A stretch of DNA of 5,832 nt from Betaproteobacteria bacterium (GTDB lineage: Bacteria; Pseudomonadota; Gammaproteobacteria; Burkholderiales; Thiobacillaceae), in contig VGVU01000079.1 in the NCBI GenBank assembly GCA_016873905.1, positions 1 to 5,832 on the forward strand, written 5' to 3'. This document shows positions 1-5,638 of the stretch, in pieces. The notes beneath the pieces are model-generated. The model was given only the letters and a program-made list of their open reading frames with translations, was not told the origin of the DNA and did not search any database. The first letter of the stretch is position 1, and each line of letters starts with the position of its first letter. Made by a program: the position numbers and the translations under genes.

Positions 1-35
1 ATTCCGCGGATTTAAAGCGCCCAGCTCAACCAAAC

Positions 36-1235
36 TCAGCGCGACAAACCCAAGGCCTCCCGCACATCACGCATCGTTTCGCGGGCCAGATCACGCGCCT
101 TCTCGCAACCGTCGGCAATGATGTTGCGAACCCGGTCCGGATCTTCGCCAAAGCCACGAGCCCGTTCCTGGATAGGCGCCAACTCGGCCAAGATGGCATC
201 AATCACCGGTTGTTTGCAGTCCAGGCAGCCAATACCCGCGCTCGTGCAACCGGCTCGCACCCAGTCCTTCTGGGCCTCGCCCGAATAGACCTGATGCAAC
301 TGCCAGACCGGGCATTTATCCGGAGAACCCGGATCCGTCCGCCGCATCCGCGCCGGATCGGTCGGCATCGTACGGATTTTCTTGATCACCTGATCCGGTG
401 CCTCACGCAAGGCAATGGTGTTGTGGTAAGACTTGGACATCTTCTGTCCGTCCAGACCGGGCATTTTTGACGCAGCGGTCAGCAAGGCCTGCGGCTCGGT
501 GAGGATCATGCGGCCGCCCCCCTCCAGATAACCATAGAGCCGCTCCTTGTCGCCCAGGGAAAGGTTTTGCGTCGCGGCCAGCACAGCGCGGGCCGACTCG
601 AGCGCCTCGGCATCGCCTTGTTCCTGATAGCGCGTACGCAACTCGGCGTACAGACGCTCCCGTTTTCCGCCCAGCCGTTTCATCGCCGCCTTGGCCTTGT
701 CCTCATAGCCCGGTTCACGACCGTAAAGGTGATTGAAGCGGCGCGCAATCTCGCGGGAAAACTCGATATGCGGCACCTGATCCTCGCCAACCGGAACGCG
801 GTTGGCGCGATAGATCAGGATATCGGCCGACTGCAACAACGGGTAGCCCAGGAAACCATAGGTGGAAAGATCCTTTTCACTCAGTTTTTCCTGCTGGTCC
901 TTGTAGGTCGGCATCCGTTCCAGCCAACCCAACGGGGTCATCATGGACAAAAGCAGGTGCAGCTCGGCGTGCTCAATGACCTGGGACTGGATAAACAGCG
1001 TGGCCCGGCTGGGGTCCACCCCGGCGGCCAACCAGTCAATCACCATCTCCCAGGTGCTGTCTTCGATGCTGCCCGGGTTATCGTAATGCGTGGTCAAGGC
1101 ATGCCAGTCGGCCACAAAGAACAGGCATTCGTATTCGTGCTGGAGTTGGGTCCAGTTTTTCAAAACGCCGTGGTAGTGACCCAGATGAAGGCCGCCCGTG
1201 GGGCGCATACCGGAGAGGACGCGATCTACATACAT
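36..1235 (-). CDS. trpS: Tryptophanyl-tRNA synthetase, long form with Cys4 motif
   Basis: Class I aminoacyl-tRNA synthetase that attaches tryptophan to tRNA-Trp in the cytoplasm, using ATP. The 399-residue product has the HIGH-type signature HLGH at residues 17-20 and KMSKS at 265-269, with TrpRS-typical stretches such as FVADWHALTTHYD between them. It is longer than the usual 330-340 residues because of a charged, helical-looking insertion at about 174-243. In the C-terminal anticodon-binding part, Cys308, Cys330, Cys337 and Cys340 are spaced C-x21-C-x6-C-x2-C, very like the [4Fe-4S] site described in Thermotoga maritima TrpRS. The ATG at 1235 is chosen because homologues begin close to the DRVLSGMRPTG stretch. 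The frame stays open to 1325, but that extension overlaps the protease gene and is cysteine/arginine-rich junk. No clear ribosome binding site precedes it, 22 bases after the protease stop, so translational coupling is plausible. Identity is near certain. Confidence 0.96.
   Translation of the reverse strand: MYVDRVLSGMRPTGGLHLGHYHGVLKNWTQLQHEYECLFFVADWHALTTHYDNPGSIEDSTWEMVIDWLAAGVDPSRATLFIQSQVIEHAELHLLLSMMTPLGWLERMPTYKDQQEKLSEKDLSTYGFLGYPLLQSADILIYRANRVPVGEDQVPHIEFSREIARRFNHLYGREPGYEDKAKAAMKRLGGKRERLYAELRTRYQEQGDAEALESARAVLAATQNLSLGDKERLYGYLEGGGRMILTEPQALLTAASKMPGLDGQKMSKSYHNTIALREAPDQVIKKIRTMPTDPARMRRTDPGSPDKCPVWQLHQVYSGEAQKDWVRAGCTSAGIGCLDCKQPVIDAILAELAPIQERARGFGEDPDRVRNIIADGCEKARDLARETMRDVREALGLSR
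312..314 (-). other. First cysteine codon (Cys308) of the TrpRS Cys4 motif
   Basis: The motif continues downstream in the gene with Cys330, Cys337 and Cys340 (last codon at 216-218). The spacing counted from the translation is 21, 6 and 2 residues. It probably binds a [4Fe-4S] cluster next to the anticodon-binding region, by analogy with Thermotoga maritima TrpRS. Zinc binding is the main alternative. Confidence 0.6.
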
Positions 1236-1257
1236 GAGGTGTCGTTTATGAAAGAGG

Positions 1258-1896
1258 TCAAAGCAGGAAAGACAGGAGCGACAGGATACCCGACACGGCC
1301 GGGCCGAGAACCAGGTTGAGGACACCCGTCAGCAACAGGGCAATGAGGACAAAGAGTCCATAGGGTTCGATGCGAGCCAATGGCATCGCCAAACTGTCCG
1401 GCAACAGGCCGACCGCGATCCGGCCGCCATCCAGAGGCGGTAACGGCAACAGGTTCAGGGCCATCAGCACAGCGTTGATCATGATGCCGCCCTCCGCCAT
1501 CATGCGCAGCGGCGTGTTGTAGTCACCCAGATTCACCGCCACCGACAGCTTCAGCATCAGGCCCCAGAAAATGGCCATCACCAGATTGGCGGCCGGCCCG
1601 GCAGCAGCCACCCAGACCATATCCTGGCGCGGGTGACGCAAGCGCCGAGAATCAACCGGAACCGGTTTGGCCCAGCCAAACAGGATACCGCCCAACACCA
1701 TCGCCAGGGCCGGAACCAACAGCGTGCCAATCGGATCAATATGACGCAGCGGATTGAGCGACAACCGTCCCATCGCGCGTGCGGTGCTATCGCCAAAACG
1801 CAAGGCCGCATAGCCATGCGCCGCCTCGTGCAGGGTGATGGCAAAGATCACCGGCAAGGCATAGATCGCAATCTTTTGTATCAGGGTAAATTCCAT
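1258..1896 (-). CDS. M50-family site-2-type membrane zinc metalloprotease
   Basis: Predicted intramembrane zinc metallopeptidase of the short, PDZ-less M50 (site-2 protease) class, in the inner membrane. Its substrate is unknown. The 212-residue product has the zinc-binding HExxH motif as HEAAH at residues 23-27 in the first membrane segment. The second conserved motif, NLLPLPPLDGGR (about 148-159), supplies Asp156 as the expected third metal ligand. Hydrophobic segments are seen at roughly 7-30, 52-74, 92-118, 134-153 and 178-208. The FGWAKPVPV and HPRQDMVWVAAAGPAANL stretches are typical of the family. The ATG at 1896 is chosen because family members start just before the LIQKIAIYALPV stretch, and a GGGTGA lies about 10 bases upstream. 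An in-frame ATG at 1914 would overlap the yciO stop. The frame remains open to 2019, but that part is shadow sequence. The gene sits between yciO and trpS, a neighbourhood I recall as common in proteobacteria. Confidence 0.92.
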   Translation of the reverse strand: MEFTLIQKIAIYALPVIFAITLHEAAHGYAALRFGDSTARAMGRLSLNPLRHIDPIGTLLVPALAMVLGGILFGWAKPVPVDSRRLRHPRQDMVWVAAAGPAANLVMAIFWGLMLKLSVAVNLGDYNTPLRMMAEGGIMINAVLMALNLLPLPPLDGGRIAVGLLPDSLAMPLARIEPYGLFVLIALLLTGVLNLVLGPAVSGILSLLSFLL

Positions 1897-1906
1897 GGCG
1901 ATGCCG

Positions 1907-2536
1907 TCACCCATCCAGACCCACGCGGGCAAGCTCGCCACGACCACGACGCACCAGTTCTGGAGCGCCGCTGGAGAGGTCCACCACCGTTGAAGGTTCG
2001 CCGCCACAATGCCCGGCATCCATAACCAGATCGAGACGCGAGCCCAGGGTATCGACGATCTCCTCGGGGTCCAGCAACGGGATCTCTTCGCCGGGCAGGA
2101 TCAGCGACATCGACAGGATGGGCTCGCCAACCTCGGCCAACAGCGTACTGACCACCGCATGGTCCGGGATCCGGATCCCGATCGTGCTGCGCTTGGGGTG
2201 CTGCAGACGGCGCGGTACCTCGCGCGTCGCCTCAAGAATGAAGGTGTAACTGCCCGGCGTCGCCGCCTTCAGGATGCGATATTGGGCATTGTCCACGCGG
2301 GCGTAGGTCGCAATCTCGGACAGGTCGCGACACACCAGCGTGAAGTGGTGTTTGTCATCGACCTCGCGCAGGGCACGGATACGGTCCATCCCATCCTTGT
2401 GGCCGATGGCACAACCCAGGGCATAGCAAGAGTCGGTCGGATAGGCGATGACCCCACCGCCCTTCAGGATGCGCGCCGCCTCGCGCATTAAGCGCAACTG
2501 CGGATTATCGGGATGAATATAGAAACGCTGCGCCAT
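1907..2536 (-). CDS. yciO: YciO-type Sua5/YrdC/YwlC family protein
   Basis: Cytoplasmic YrdC-fold protein of 209 residues, about the length of E. coli YciO (roughly 206). The match to YciO from memory is close throughout: FYIHPDNPQLRL at the N terminus, YPTDSCYALGC at 32-42, HFTLVCRDLSE at about 64-74, PGSYTFIL, and EPILSMSLILPGEE near 138-151. TsaC/Sua5 relatives make threonylcarbamoyl-AMP for the tRNA t6A modification. YciO proteins form a separate subgroup whose role is less settled. Where Sua5/TsaC carry a KxR motif, this protein reads REVDDKHH, as expected for the YciO subgroup, so a main t6A role should not be assumed. The ATG at 2536 overlaps the upstream TAA by one base (TAATG) and has a strong GGAAGGA six bases upstream. 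A TTG at 2542 is too close to that site. It is the second gene of the leftward operon. Confidence 0.93.
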   Translation of the reverse strand: MAQRFYIHPDNPQLRLMREAARILKGGGVIAYPTDSCYALGCAIGHKDGMDRIRALREVDDKHHFTLVCRDLSEIATYARVDNAQYRILKAATPGSYTFILEATREVPRRLQHPKRSTIGIRIPDHAVVSTLLAEVGEPILSMSLILPGEEIPLLDPEEIVDTLGSRLDLVMDAGHCGGEPSTVVDLSSGAPELVRRGRGELARVGLDG

Positions 2537-3363
2537 TACCAATCCTTCCAGATCGGCACACAGCGCGTCGGCAAGGCCTGCAAGCGCCCCAGTTCACGCC
2601 CGCCCTCTCCGGGGGCATGAAAATCGGAACCGATCGAGGCCTTGAGCCCGAAGGCGGCGGCGTAATCGGCAAACACCGGCACATGACCGGTCGTATGGCT
2701 ACCCGCGACCACCTCGATGCCGCTACCGCCCAGATCGCGAAACGCGCCCAGCAACTGGTTCATGCGCTCTCGCCCCATGTCATAACGCCCGGGGTGCGCC
2801 AGTACGGCCTCGCCGCCCGCCCCGGTGATCCAGCCCACCGCCTCCGTGAGGCTAGCCCATTCGTGTTTCACATAGCCCGGCTTACCGGGAACCAGAAAAC
2901 GCTTGAACACCGCCGGCACGCTGCCAACATGACCGCTGTTGACCAGGAAGCGGGCAAAGTGCGTGCGCCCGATCATGTCACTGTTCGTCGCGTAAATCGC
3001 CGATCCGGCAAAGGCCCCACCGATCCCCACTGCGGCCAGCGAGTCTGCCATCCGCTGCGCCCGTTCGACGCGCCCGGCGCGCAATCCGGCCAGACCGGCA
3101 GCCAAAGCGGGATTATCGGGATCAATATTGAGACCCAGCACATGAACGGTACGCCCCTCCCAGGTGACCGAGATCTCGACCCCGGGAATCAACCGGATAC
3201 CGACCGCCCTCGCCTCAGCCTGGGCCTCAGCGAGGCCTTGCAGGGTATCGTGATCAGTCAAGGCCAGCGTTCCGACCCCGCGTTCGGCCGCACGCGCCAC
3301 CAGGACCGCAGGCGCGAGGACGCCGTCCGAGGCCGTAGAATGACTATGGAGATCAAAGATCAC
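2536..3363 (-). CDS. rnm: PHP-domain phosphoesterase, RNase AM/YciV type
   Basis: Cytoplasmic metal-dependent phosphoesterase of the PHP superfamily. Relatives hydrolyse nucleoside 3',5'-bisphosphates, and E. coli RNase AM (YciV) also trims the 5' ends of ribosomal RNA. The 275-residue product, near the family's usual 280-295, carries the full set of expected metal ligands. They are HSH at residues 6-8, Asp13 in TASDG, DHD at 37-39, Glu63 in PGVEIS, His74, His135 in GRTHFAR, His190 in LAHPGRY, and Asp247/His249 in GSDFHA near the C terminus. The GTG at 3363 is chosen because homologues begin a few residues before DLHSHSTASDG. The frame is open to 3465, but that would run through the promoter and palindrome. 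No strong ribosome binding site is seen. It is the first gene of the leftward operon, directly upstream of yciO as in E. coli. The assignment is firm at family level and somewhat less so for the exact substrate. Confidence 0.92.
   Translation of the reverse strand: MIFDLHSHSTASDGVLAPAVLVARAAERGVGTLALTDHDTLQGLAEAQAEARAVGIRLIPGVEISVTWEGRTVHVLGLNIDPDNPALAAGLAGLRAGRVERAQRMADSLAAVGIGGAFAGSAIYATNSDMIGRTHFARFLVNSGHVGSVPAVFKRFLVPGKPGYVKHEWASLTEAVGWITGAGGEAVLAHPGRYDMGRERMNQLLGAFRDLGGSGIEVVAGSHTTGHVPVFADYAAAFGLKASIGSDFHAPGEGGRELGRLQALPTRCVPIWKDW
2543..2549 (-). promoter_or_regulatory. Ribosome binding site that sets the yciO start
   Basis: On the minus strand this reads GGAAGGA and ends six bases before the ATG at 2536. 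It lies inside the last codons of the PHP gene. It favours the ATG over the in-frame TTG at 2542, which would start immediately next to it. It is the clearest Shine-Dalgarno sequence in the leftward operon. Confidence 0.75.
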
Positions 3364-3411
3364 GCAGGGAATTCTGGATCGCTGAAGATCCAACTTGTGG
3401 AATAGCGACGA

Positions 3412-3417
3412 ATCATA
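3412..3417 (-). promoter_or_regulatory. Extended -10 promoter for the leftward operon
   Basis: The minus strand reads TGCTATGAT, an extended -10 (TGn followed by TATGAT, one mismatch to TATAAT). Transcription would start near 3405, about 40 bases before the GTG of the PHP gene. The -35 position (about 3435-3440, CGGCAA) is poor, as is tolerated with an extended -10, and it overlaps the inverted-repeat cluster. This is inferred from consensus alone. Confidence 0.55.
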
Positions 3418-3434
3418 GCAAAATGCGCTGCGTT

Positions 3435-3463
3435 TTGCCGTACCATACGGCGGGCCGTATGGC
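3435..3463 (+). promoter_or_regulatory. Possible rightward promoter for the yciB operon
   Basis: TTGCCG at 3435-3440 (four of six matches to TTGACA) is followed, after a 17-base spacer, by TATGGC at 3458-3463 (three of six to TATAAT). Transcription would start near 3470, giving a leader of about 70 bases before yciB. The 9+9 palindrome would fill the spacer. The match is weak. It is reported because it is the best candidate in the gap. Confidence 0.3.
3437..3462. repeat. Perfect inverted repeat with a third half-site, candidate operator
   Basis: CCATACGGC (3443-3451) and GCCGTATGG (3454-3462) form a perfect 9+9 inverted repeat around GG. A further GCCGTA at 3437-3442 is inverted with respect to TACGGC at 3446-3451, across CCA. 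There are therefore three alternating copies of one hexamer within 23 bases, at 3437, 3446 and 3454. No T-tract follows on the plus strand, so an intrinsic terminator is unlikely. Its place between two divergent operons, over the -35 area, fits a protein-binding operator. The regulator is unknown. Confidence 0.55.
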
Positions 3464-3492
3464 ACCCTCTACTGCCAACGCCACCACTGACT

Positions 3493-3516
3493 GAATCCAC
3501 TCACGAATCCACTCAC
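3493..3516 (+). repeat. Tandem 12-base direct repeat in the yciB leader
   Basis: GAATCCACTCAC occurs twice in a row, at 3493-3504 and 3505-3516, without mismatches. It sits in a C-rich, G-poor stretch (about 3463-3540) that probably forms the untranslated leader of yciB. No hairpin or ribosome binding site is apparent there. The unit is 12 bases, so copy-number change would not shift a reading frame, but the stretch is not coding on current evidence. Confidence 0.6.
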
Positions 3517-3540
3517 CCTTCCGCGCGCCGGTCTGTCTCC

Positions 3541-4149
3541 GTGAAAAAGCTCTTCTTTGACCTCTTTCCCATCATCCTGTTTTTCGTCGCCTATCAGATC
3601 GCCCAAAGCCACCCGCAGGCGGCGTATGACAGCCTGACCTGGCTCGGCATCCAGCTGGCCCCGACGCAAAAACCGGGCGTATTTATCGCCACCCTGGTCG
3701 CGATCGTGGCCACCTTCGGACAGATCGGCTGGCTCAAACTGCGCGGGCACACCATCGACACCATGCTCTGGGTCTCGCTGGTGCTCATCGTCGTCTTCGG
3801 TAGCGCTACGCTGGTCTTCCACAGCGAGACCTTCATCAAGTGGAAACCCACCGTCCTGTACTGGGTTTTTGCCCTGAGCCTCGCGTTGGCACCGCGCCTT
3901 GCCGGTCGCAATCTGATCCGCCTGATGATGCAGGGTCAACTGGAACTCCCTGATCCGGTCTGGGTCCGCCTGAACCAGATGTGGGTCCTCTTTTTCACGG
4001 CCATGGGCCTGGCCAATGCCTGGATCGCCAACGCCTACGACACCGACACCTGGGTTAATTTCAAGCTCTTCGGTACCCTCGGTCTGATGCTGGTATTCGT
4101 GCTCGCCCAAGGCGTGTATTTGTCCCGTCACATGAAAGAGTCCACCTGA
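3541..4149 (+). CDS. yciB: YciB/IspZ-family inner membrane protein (septation protein A)
   Basis: Integral inner-membrane protein of the YciB family, older name intracellular septation protein A (IspZ). In E. coli it is linked to envelope integrity and the elongation/division machinery, without a known catalytic activity. The 202-residue product shows five or six hydrophobic segments, at roughly 6-20, 47-65, 75-93, 105-121, 146-164 and 176-194. It keeps the family signatures DTMLWVSL (73-80), SETFIKWKPTVLYW (about 95-108) and DTWVNFKLFG (169-178). Residues about 21-45, between the first two segments, are somewhat longer than in the E. coli protein as I remember it. The start is GTG at 3541. 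No ATG, GTG or TTG gives a sensible longer form, and no ribosome binding site is visible, so initiation may be weak. First gene of the rightward operon; its TGA overlaps the yciI ATG by one base. Confidence 0.94.
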   Translation: MKKLFFDLFPIILFFVAYQIAQSHPQAAYDSLTWLGIQLAPTQKPGVFIATLVAIVATFGQIGWLKLRGHTIDTMLWVSLVLIVVFGSATLVFHSETFIKWKPTVLYWVFALSLALAPRLAGRNLIRLMMQGQLELPDPVWVRLNQMWVLFFTAMGLANAWIANAYDTDTWVNFKLFGTLGLMLVFVLAQGVYLSRHMKEST

Positions 4150-4448
4150 TGTATTACGCCATCATCGGCCACGACACCCAAGACAGCCTGGAAAAACGCC
4201 TCGCTGCGCGTCCGGCCCATCTCGCCCGTCTGCAACACCTGCAACAGGAAGGCCGCCTCCTGCTCGCCGGCCCTTTTCCCGCCATTGACGCTGTGGATCC
4301 CGGCCCGGCTGGCTTCACCGGCAGCCTCATCGTGGCCGAATTCACCGATCTCGACAGCGCCCGCGCCTGGGCCGATGCCGACCCCTATGTCAGCGCCGGC
4401 GTCTACGCCCGCGTGACCGTACAACCCTTCCGCAAGGTGTTGCCATGA
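4149..4448 (+). CDS. yciI: YciI family protein
   Basis: Small cytoplasmic protein of 99 residues with the ferredoxin-like YciI/YCII fold. It is close to E. coli YciI by eye: DSLEKRLAARPAHLARLQ at about 12-29, GRLLLAGPFPA at 35-45, DPGPAGFTGS, and the near-identical ARAWADADPYVSAGVY at about 71-86. The family includes muconolactone-isomerase-like and dehydrochlorinase-like members with a conserved His/Asp pair. His24 in RPAHLARL matches the conserved histidine. The physiological role of proteins like this one is unknown. The ATG overlaps the yciB stop (TGATG), with a weak GAAAGAG upstream. The gene's own stop overlaps the next start by four bases (ATGA). Translational coupling with yciB and the BolA gene is therefore likely. 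Confidence 0.94.
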   Translation: MYYAIIGHDTQDSLEKRLAARPAHLARLQHLQQEGRLLLAGPFPAIDAVDPGPAGFTGSLIVAEFTDLDSARAWADADPYVSAGVYARVTVQPFRKVLP

Positions 4449-4729
4449 CGGACACTGTCGCAGAGATGCGCGCCCGCCTAGCCTGCCTGAACCCACTCCG
4501 CCTCGACATTCTTGACGAAAGCGCTGCGCACGCCGGCCATGCCGGTGCCCGTAGCGGAGGCGGTCACTACCGTATGCACATTGCGTCTGCCACCTTTGAA
4601 GGTCTCGGCACCGTCGCCCGCCACCGCGCCGTCTATGCCGCCCTCGGCGACCTGATGCAAAACGCGATTCACGCCCTGACCATTGTTGCCACCAGTCCTA
4701 GCGAAAACACCCCGGAGCCCACTGCATGA
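4445..4729 (+). CDS. BolA family protein
   Basis: Small cytoplasmic BolA-family protein of 94 residues. Family members partner monothiol glutaredoxins around a shared [2Fe-2S] cluster, and E. coli BolA also influences cell shape and stress transcription. The BolA core is clear: a DESAAHAGHAG loop at about 24-34, GGHYRMHIAS in place of the E. coli ESHF strand, and the signature RHRAVYAALGDLM at 59-71. IHALTI follows at 75-80, with His76 the invariant helix histidine and likely cluster ligand. The AGHAG loop form is, from memory, common in beta-proteobacterial BolA proteins. The C-terminal tail after 82 is short and Pro/Glu/Ser-rich, shorter than in E. coli BolA. The ATG has AAGGTG seven bases upstream and overlaps the yciI stop (ATGA). 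No glutaredoxin gene lies in the window. True BolA versus another subfamily was not resolved, so no symbol is given. Confidence 0.92.
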   Translation: MTDTVAEMRARLACLNPLRLDILDESAAHAGHAGARSGGGHYRMHIASATFEGLGTVARHRAVYAALGDLMQNAIHALTIVATSPSENTPEPTA

Positions 4730-5571
4730 AAAACCCCGCCCTGATTCTTGCCCTGTTTATCGCCCCGAGCCTGGCGACCTATGGCGGGGCCCACGCCGCA
4801 GACGCGGCCCCGAAGGCCAGCACACCGGCCGCCGCACCGGCCGCCCAACCCACCGGCCCGGTCGCGACCGTCAACGGCATCGTCATTCCCGCCAGCCATG
4901 CGGCCTTCGTTATGAATGAACAGGCCCAACGCGGAAAACCCGTTGCCTACGAGTCCGTGCGCAGCAAACTCATCACCCTCGAACTTCTCGCTCAGGAGGC
5001 CCGCAAGCGGCAACTGGACACGCTGCCGGCCGTTCGCGCCCGGATTGAGATCCTGCAGCGCAACCTGCTCGCCGATGCGCTTCTGGATGCCGAACTGACG
5101 CAAAACCCGGTCAGCGACGCGGCAGTCCGCGCCACCTATGACACCCTCAAGGCACAGAAGGACAAAAACGCCGCCAAAAACGAGTACCGTGCCGCCCACA
5201 TCCTGGTCAGCGAAGAATCTCTGGCGAAATCCATCCTCGCCGACCTGAAAAAGAAGAAGTCCTTCGCGGATCTGGCCAAAAAACACTCCAAGGATCCCGG
5301 TTCCGCCAAGCGCGGCGGCGATCTGGACTGGATGTCCGGTGATGATCTTGTCCCCGAGTTTGCACAAGCCCTGGCCAGCATGAAGGCCGGCCAACTGCTC
5401 GACACCCCGGTCAAGACCCAGTTTGGGTGGCACATTATCCGCCTCGATGCGACCCGCCCCTCCAAGTTCCCCGAGTTCGCCGAGGTCAAGGACAACTTGC
5501 GCGAGCAAATGATCCAGCATCAGGTCAAGCAACTGGTTGACCAAATACAGGCCCGCGCCAAGGTGGAATGA
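4726..5571 (+). CDS. Secreted parvulin-type peptidyl-prolyl cis-trans isomerase
   Basis: Periplasmic foldase of the PpiC/SurA/PrsA type that isomerises X-Pro bonds in exported proteins. The 281-residue product opens with a signal peptide: Lys2, a hydrophobic stretch at about 5-18, and a likely cleavage after AHA (22-24). There is no lipobox cysteine, so it is probably soluble. An Ala/Pro-rich linker covers about 25-46. A helical SurA-like N-terminal domain (about 46-140) begins with VATVNGIVIP. A single parvulin domain (about 152-245) carries AAHILV with His158, FADLAKKHSKDPGS, GGDLDW (198-202) and TQFGWHIIRL with His236. These are the usual catalytic-site landmarks. A C-terminal helix follows. 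The ATG overlaps the BolA stop (ATGA), with GGAG eight bases upstream. It is last in the operon. No obvious intrinsic terminator separates it from hfq. Confidence 0.94.
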   Translation: MKNPALILALFIAPSLATYGGAHAADAAPKASTPAAAPAAQPTGPVATVNGIVIPASHAAFVMNEQAQRGKPVAYESVRSKLITLELLAQEARKRQLDTLPAVRARIEILQRNLLADALLDAELTQNPVSDAAVRATYDTLKAQKDKNAAKNEYRAAHILVSEESLAKSILADLKKKKSFADLAKKHSKDPGSAKRGGDLDWMSGDDLVPEFAQALASMKAGQLLDTPVKTQFGWHIIRLDATRPSKFPEFAEVKDNLREQMIQHQVKQLVDQIQARAKVE

Positions 5572-5592
5572 TCCCGGATCAGGCCTCCATGC

Positions 5593-5598
5593 TATGAT
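5593..5598 (+). promoter_or_regulatory. Extended -10 promoter for hfq
   Basis: TATGAT at 5593-5598 is preceded by TGC, giving TGCTATGAT, the same nine bases as the promoter of the leftward operon. The predicted start is near 5605, leaving a leader of about 34 bases. No credible -35 hexamer is seen at 5569-5576. Read-through from the upstream operon is also possible. Inferred from consensus only. Confidence 0.5.
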
Positions 5599-5638
5599 CA
5601 GTGCTCGAAAATGACTGTCGCACCCCGGAATCCGCAAC

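Noticed and set aside
1..35. Start of a downstream gene such as scpA after trpS
   Set aside because: No ATG or GTG occurs on the minus strand here, and a TTG frame meets TAA within six codons. Any next gene begins outside the window.
1236..1260. Tryptophan-responsive leader (attenuator or T-box) before trpS
   Set aside because: The gap is 22 bases, with no room for a leader peptide or structured RNA and no run of Trp codons.
567..1319. 250-codon plus-strand frame opposite trpS, and similar plus-strand frames opposite yciO and the PHP gene
   Set aside because: All lie wholly antisense to conserved genes, and their products are His/Arg/Gln-rich with no recognisable domain.
1236..1325. N-terminal extension of TrpRS by 30 codons to an upstream start
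   Set aside because: The extra residues are Cys/Ser/Arg-rich, unlike any TrpRS start, and lie in the overlapping coding end of the M50 protease gene.
1897..2019. N-terminal extension of the M50 protease by 41 codons
   Set aside because: It overlaps the conserved C-terminal part of yciO, and known family members start right before the first HEAAH-bearing membrane segment.
3364..3465. N-terminal extension of the PHP protein by 34 codons
   Set aside because: It would read through the palindrome and the extended -10, and homologues begin only a few residues before the HSH motif.
3469..4131. 220-codon minus-strand frame opposite yciB
   Set aside because: It mirrors the membrane protein gene, giving a Gln/Glu/Asp/His-rich product typical of a shadow frame, and has no start context.
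5569..5581. TGATC-CCG-GATCA inverted repeat as a terminator after the isomerase gene
   Set aside because: The stem is only five base pairs, overlaps the stop codon, and no T-run follows, so intrinsic termination is not supported.
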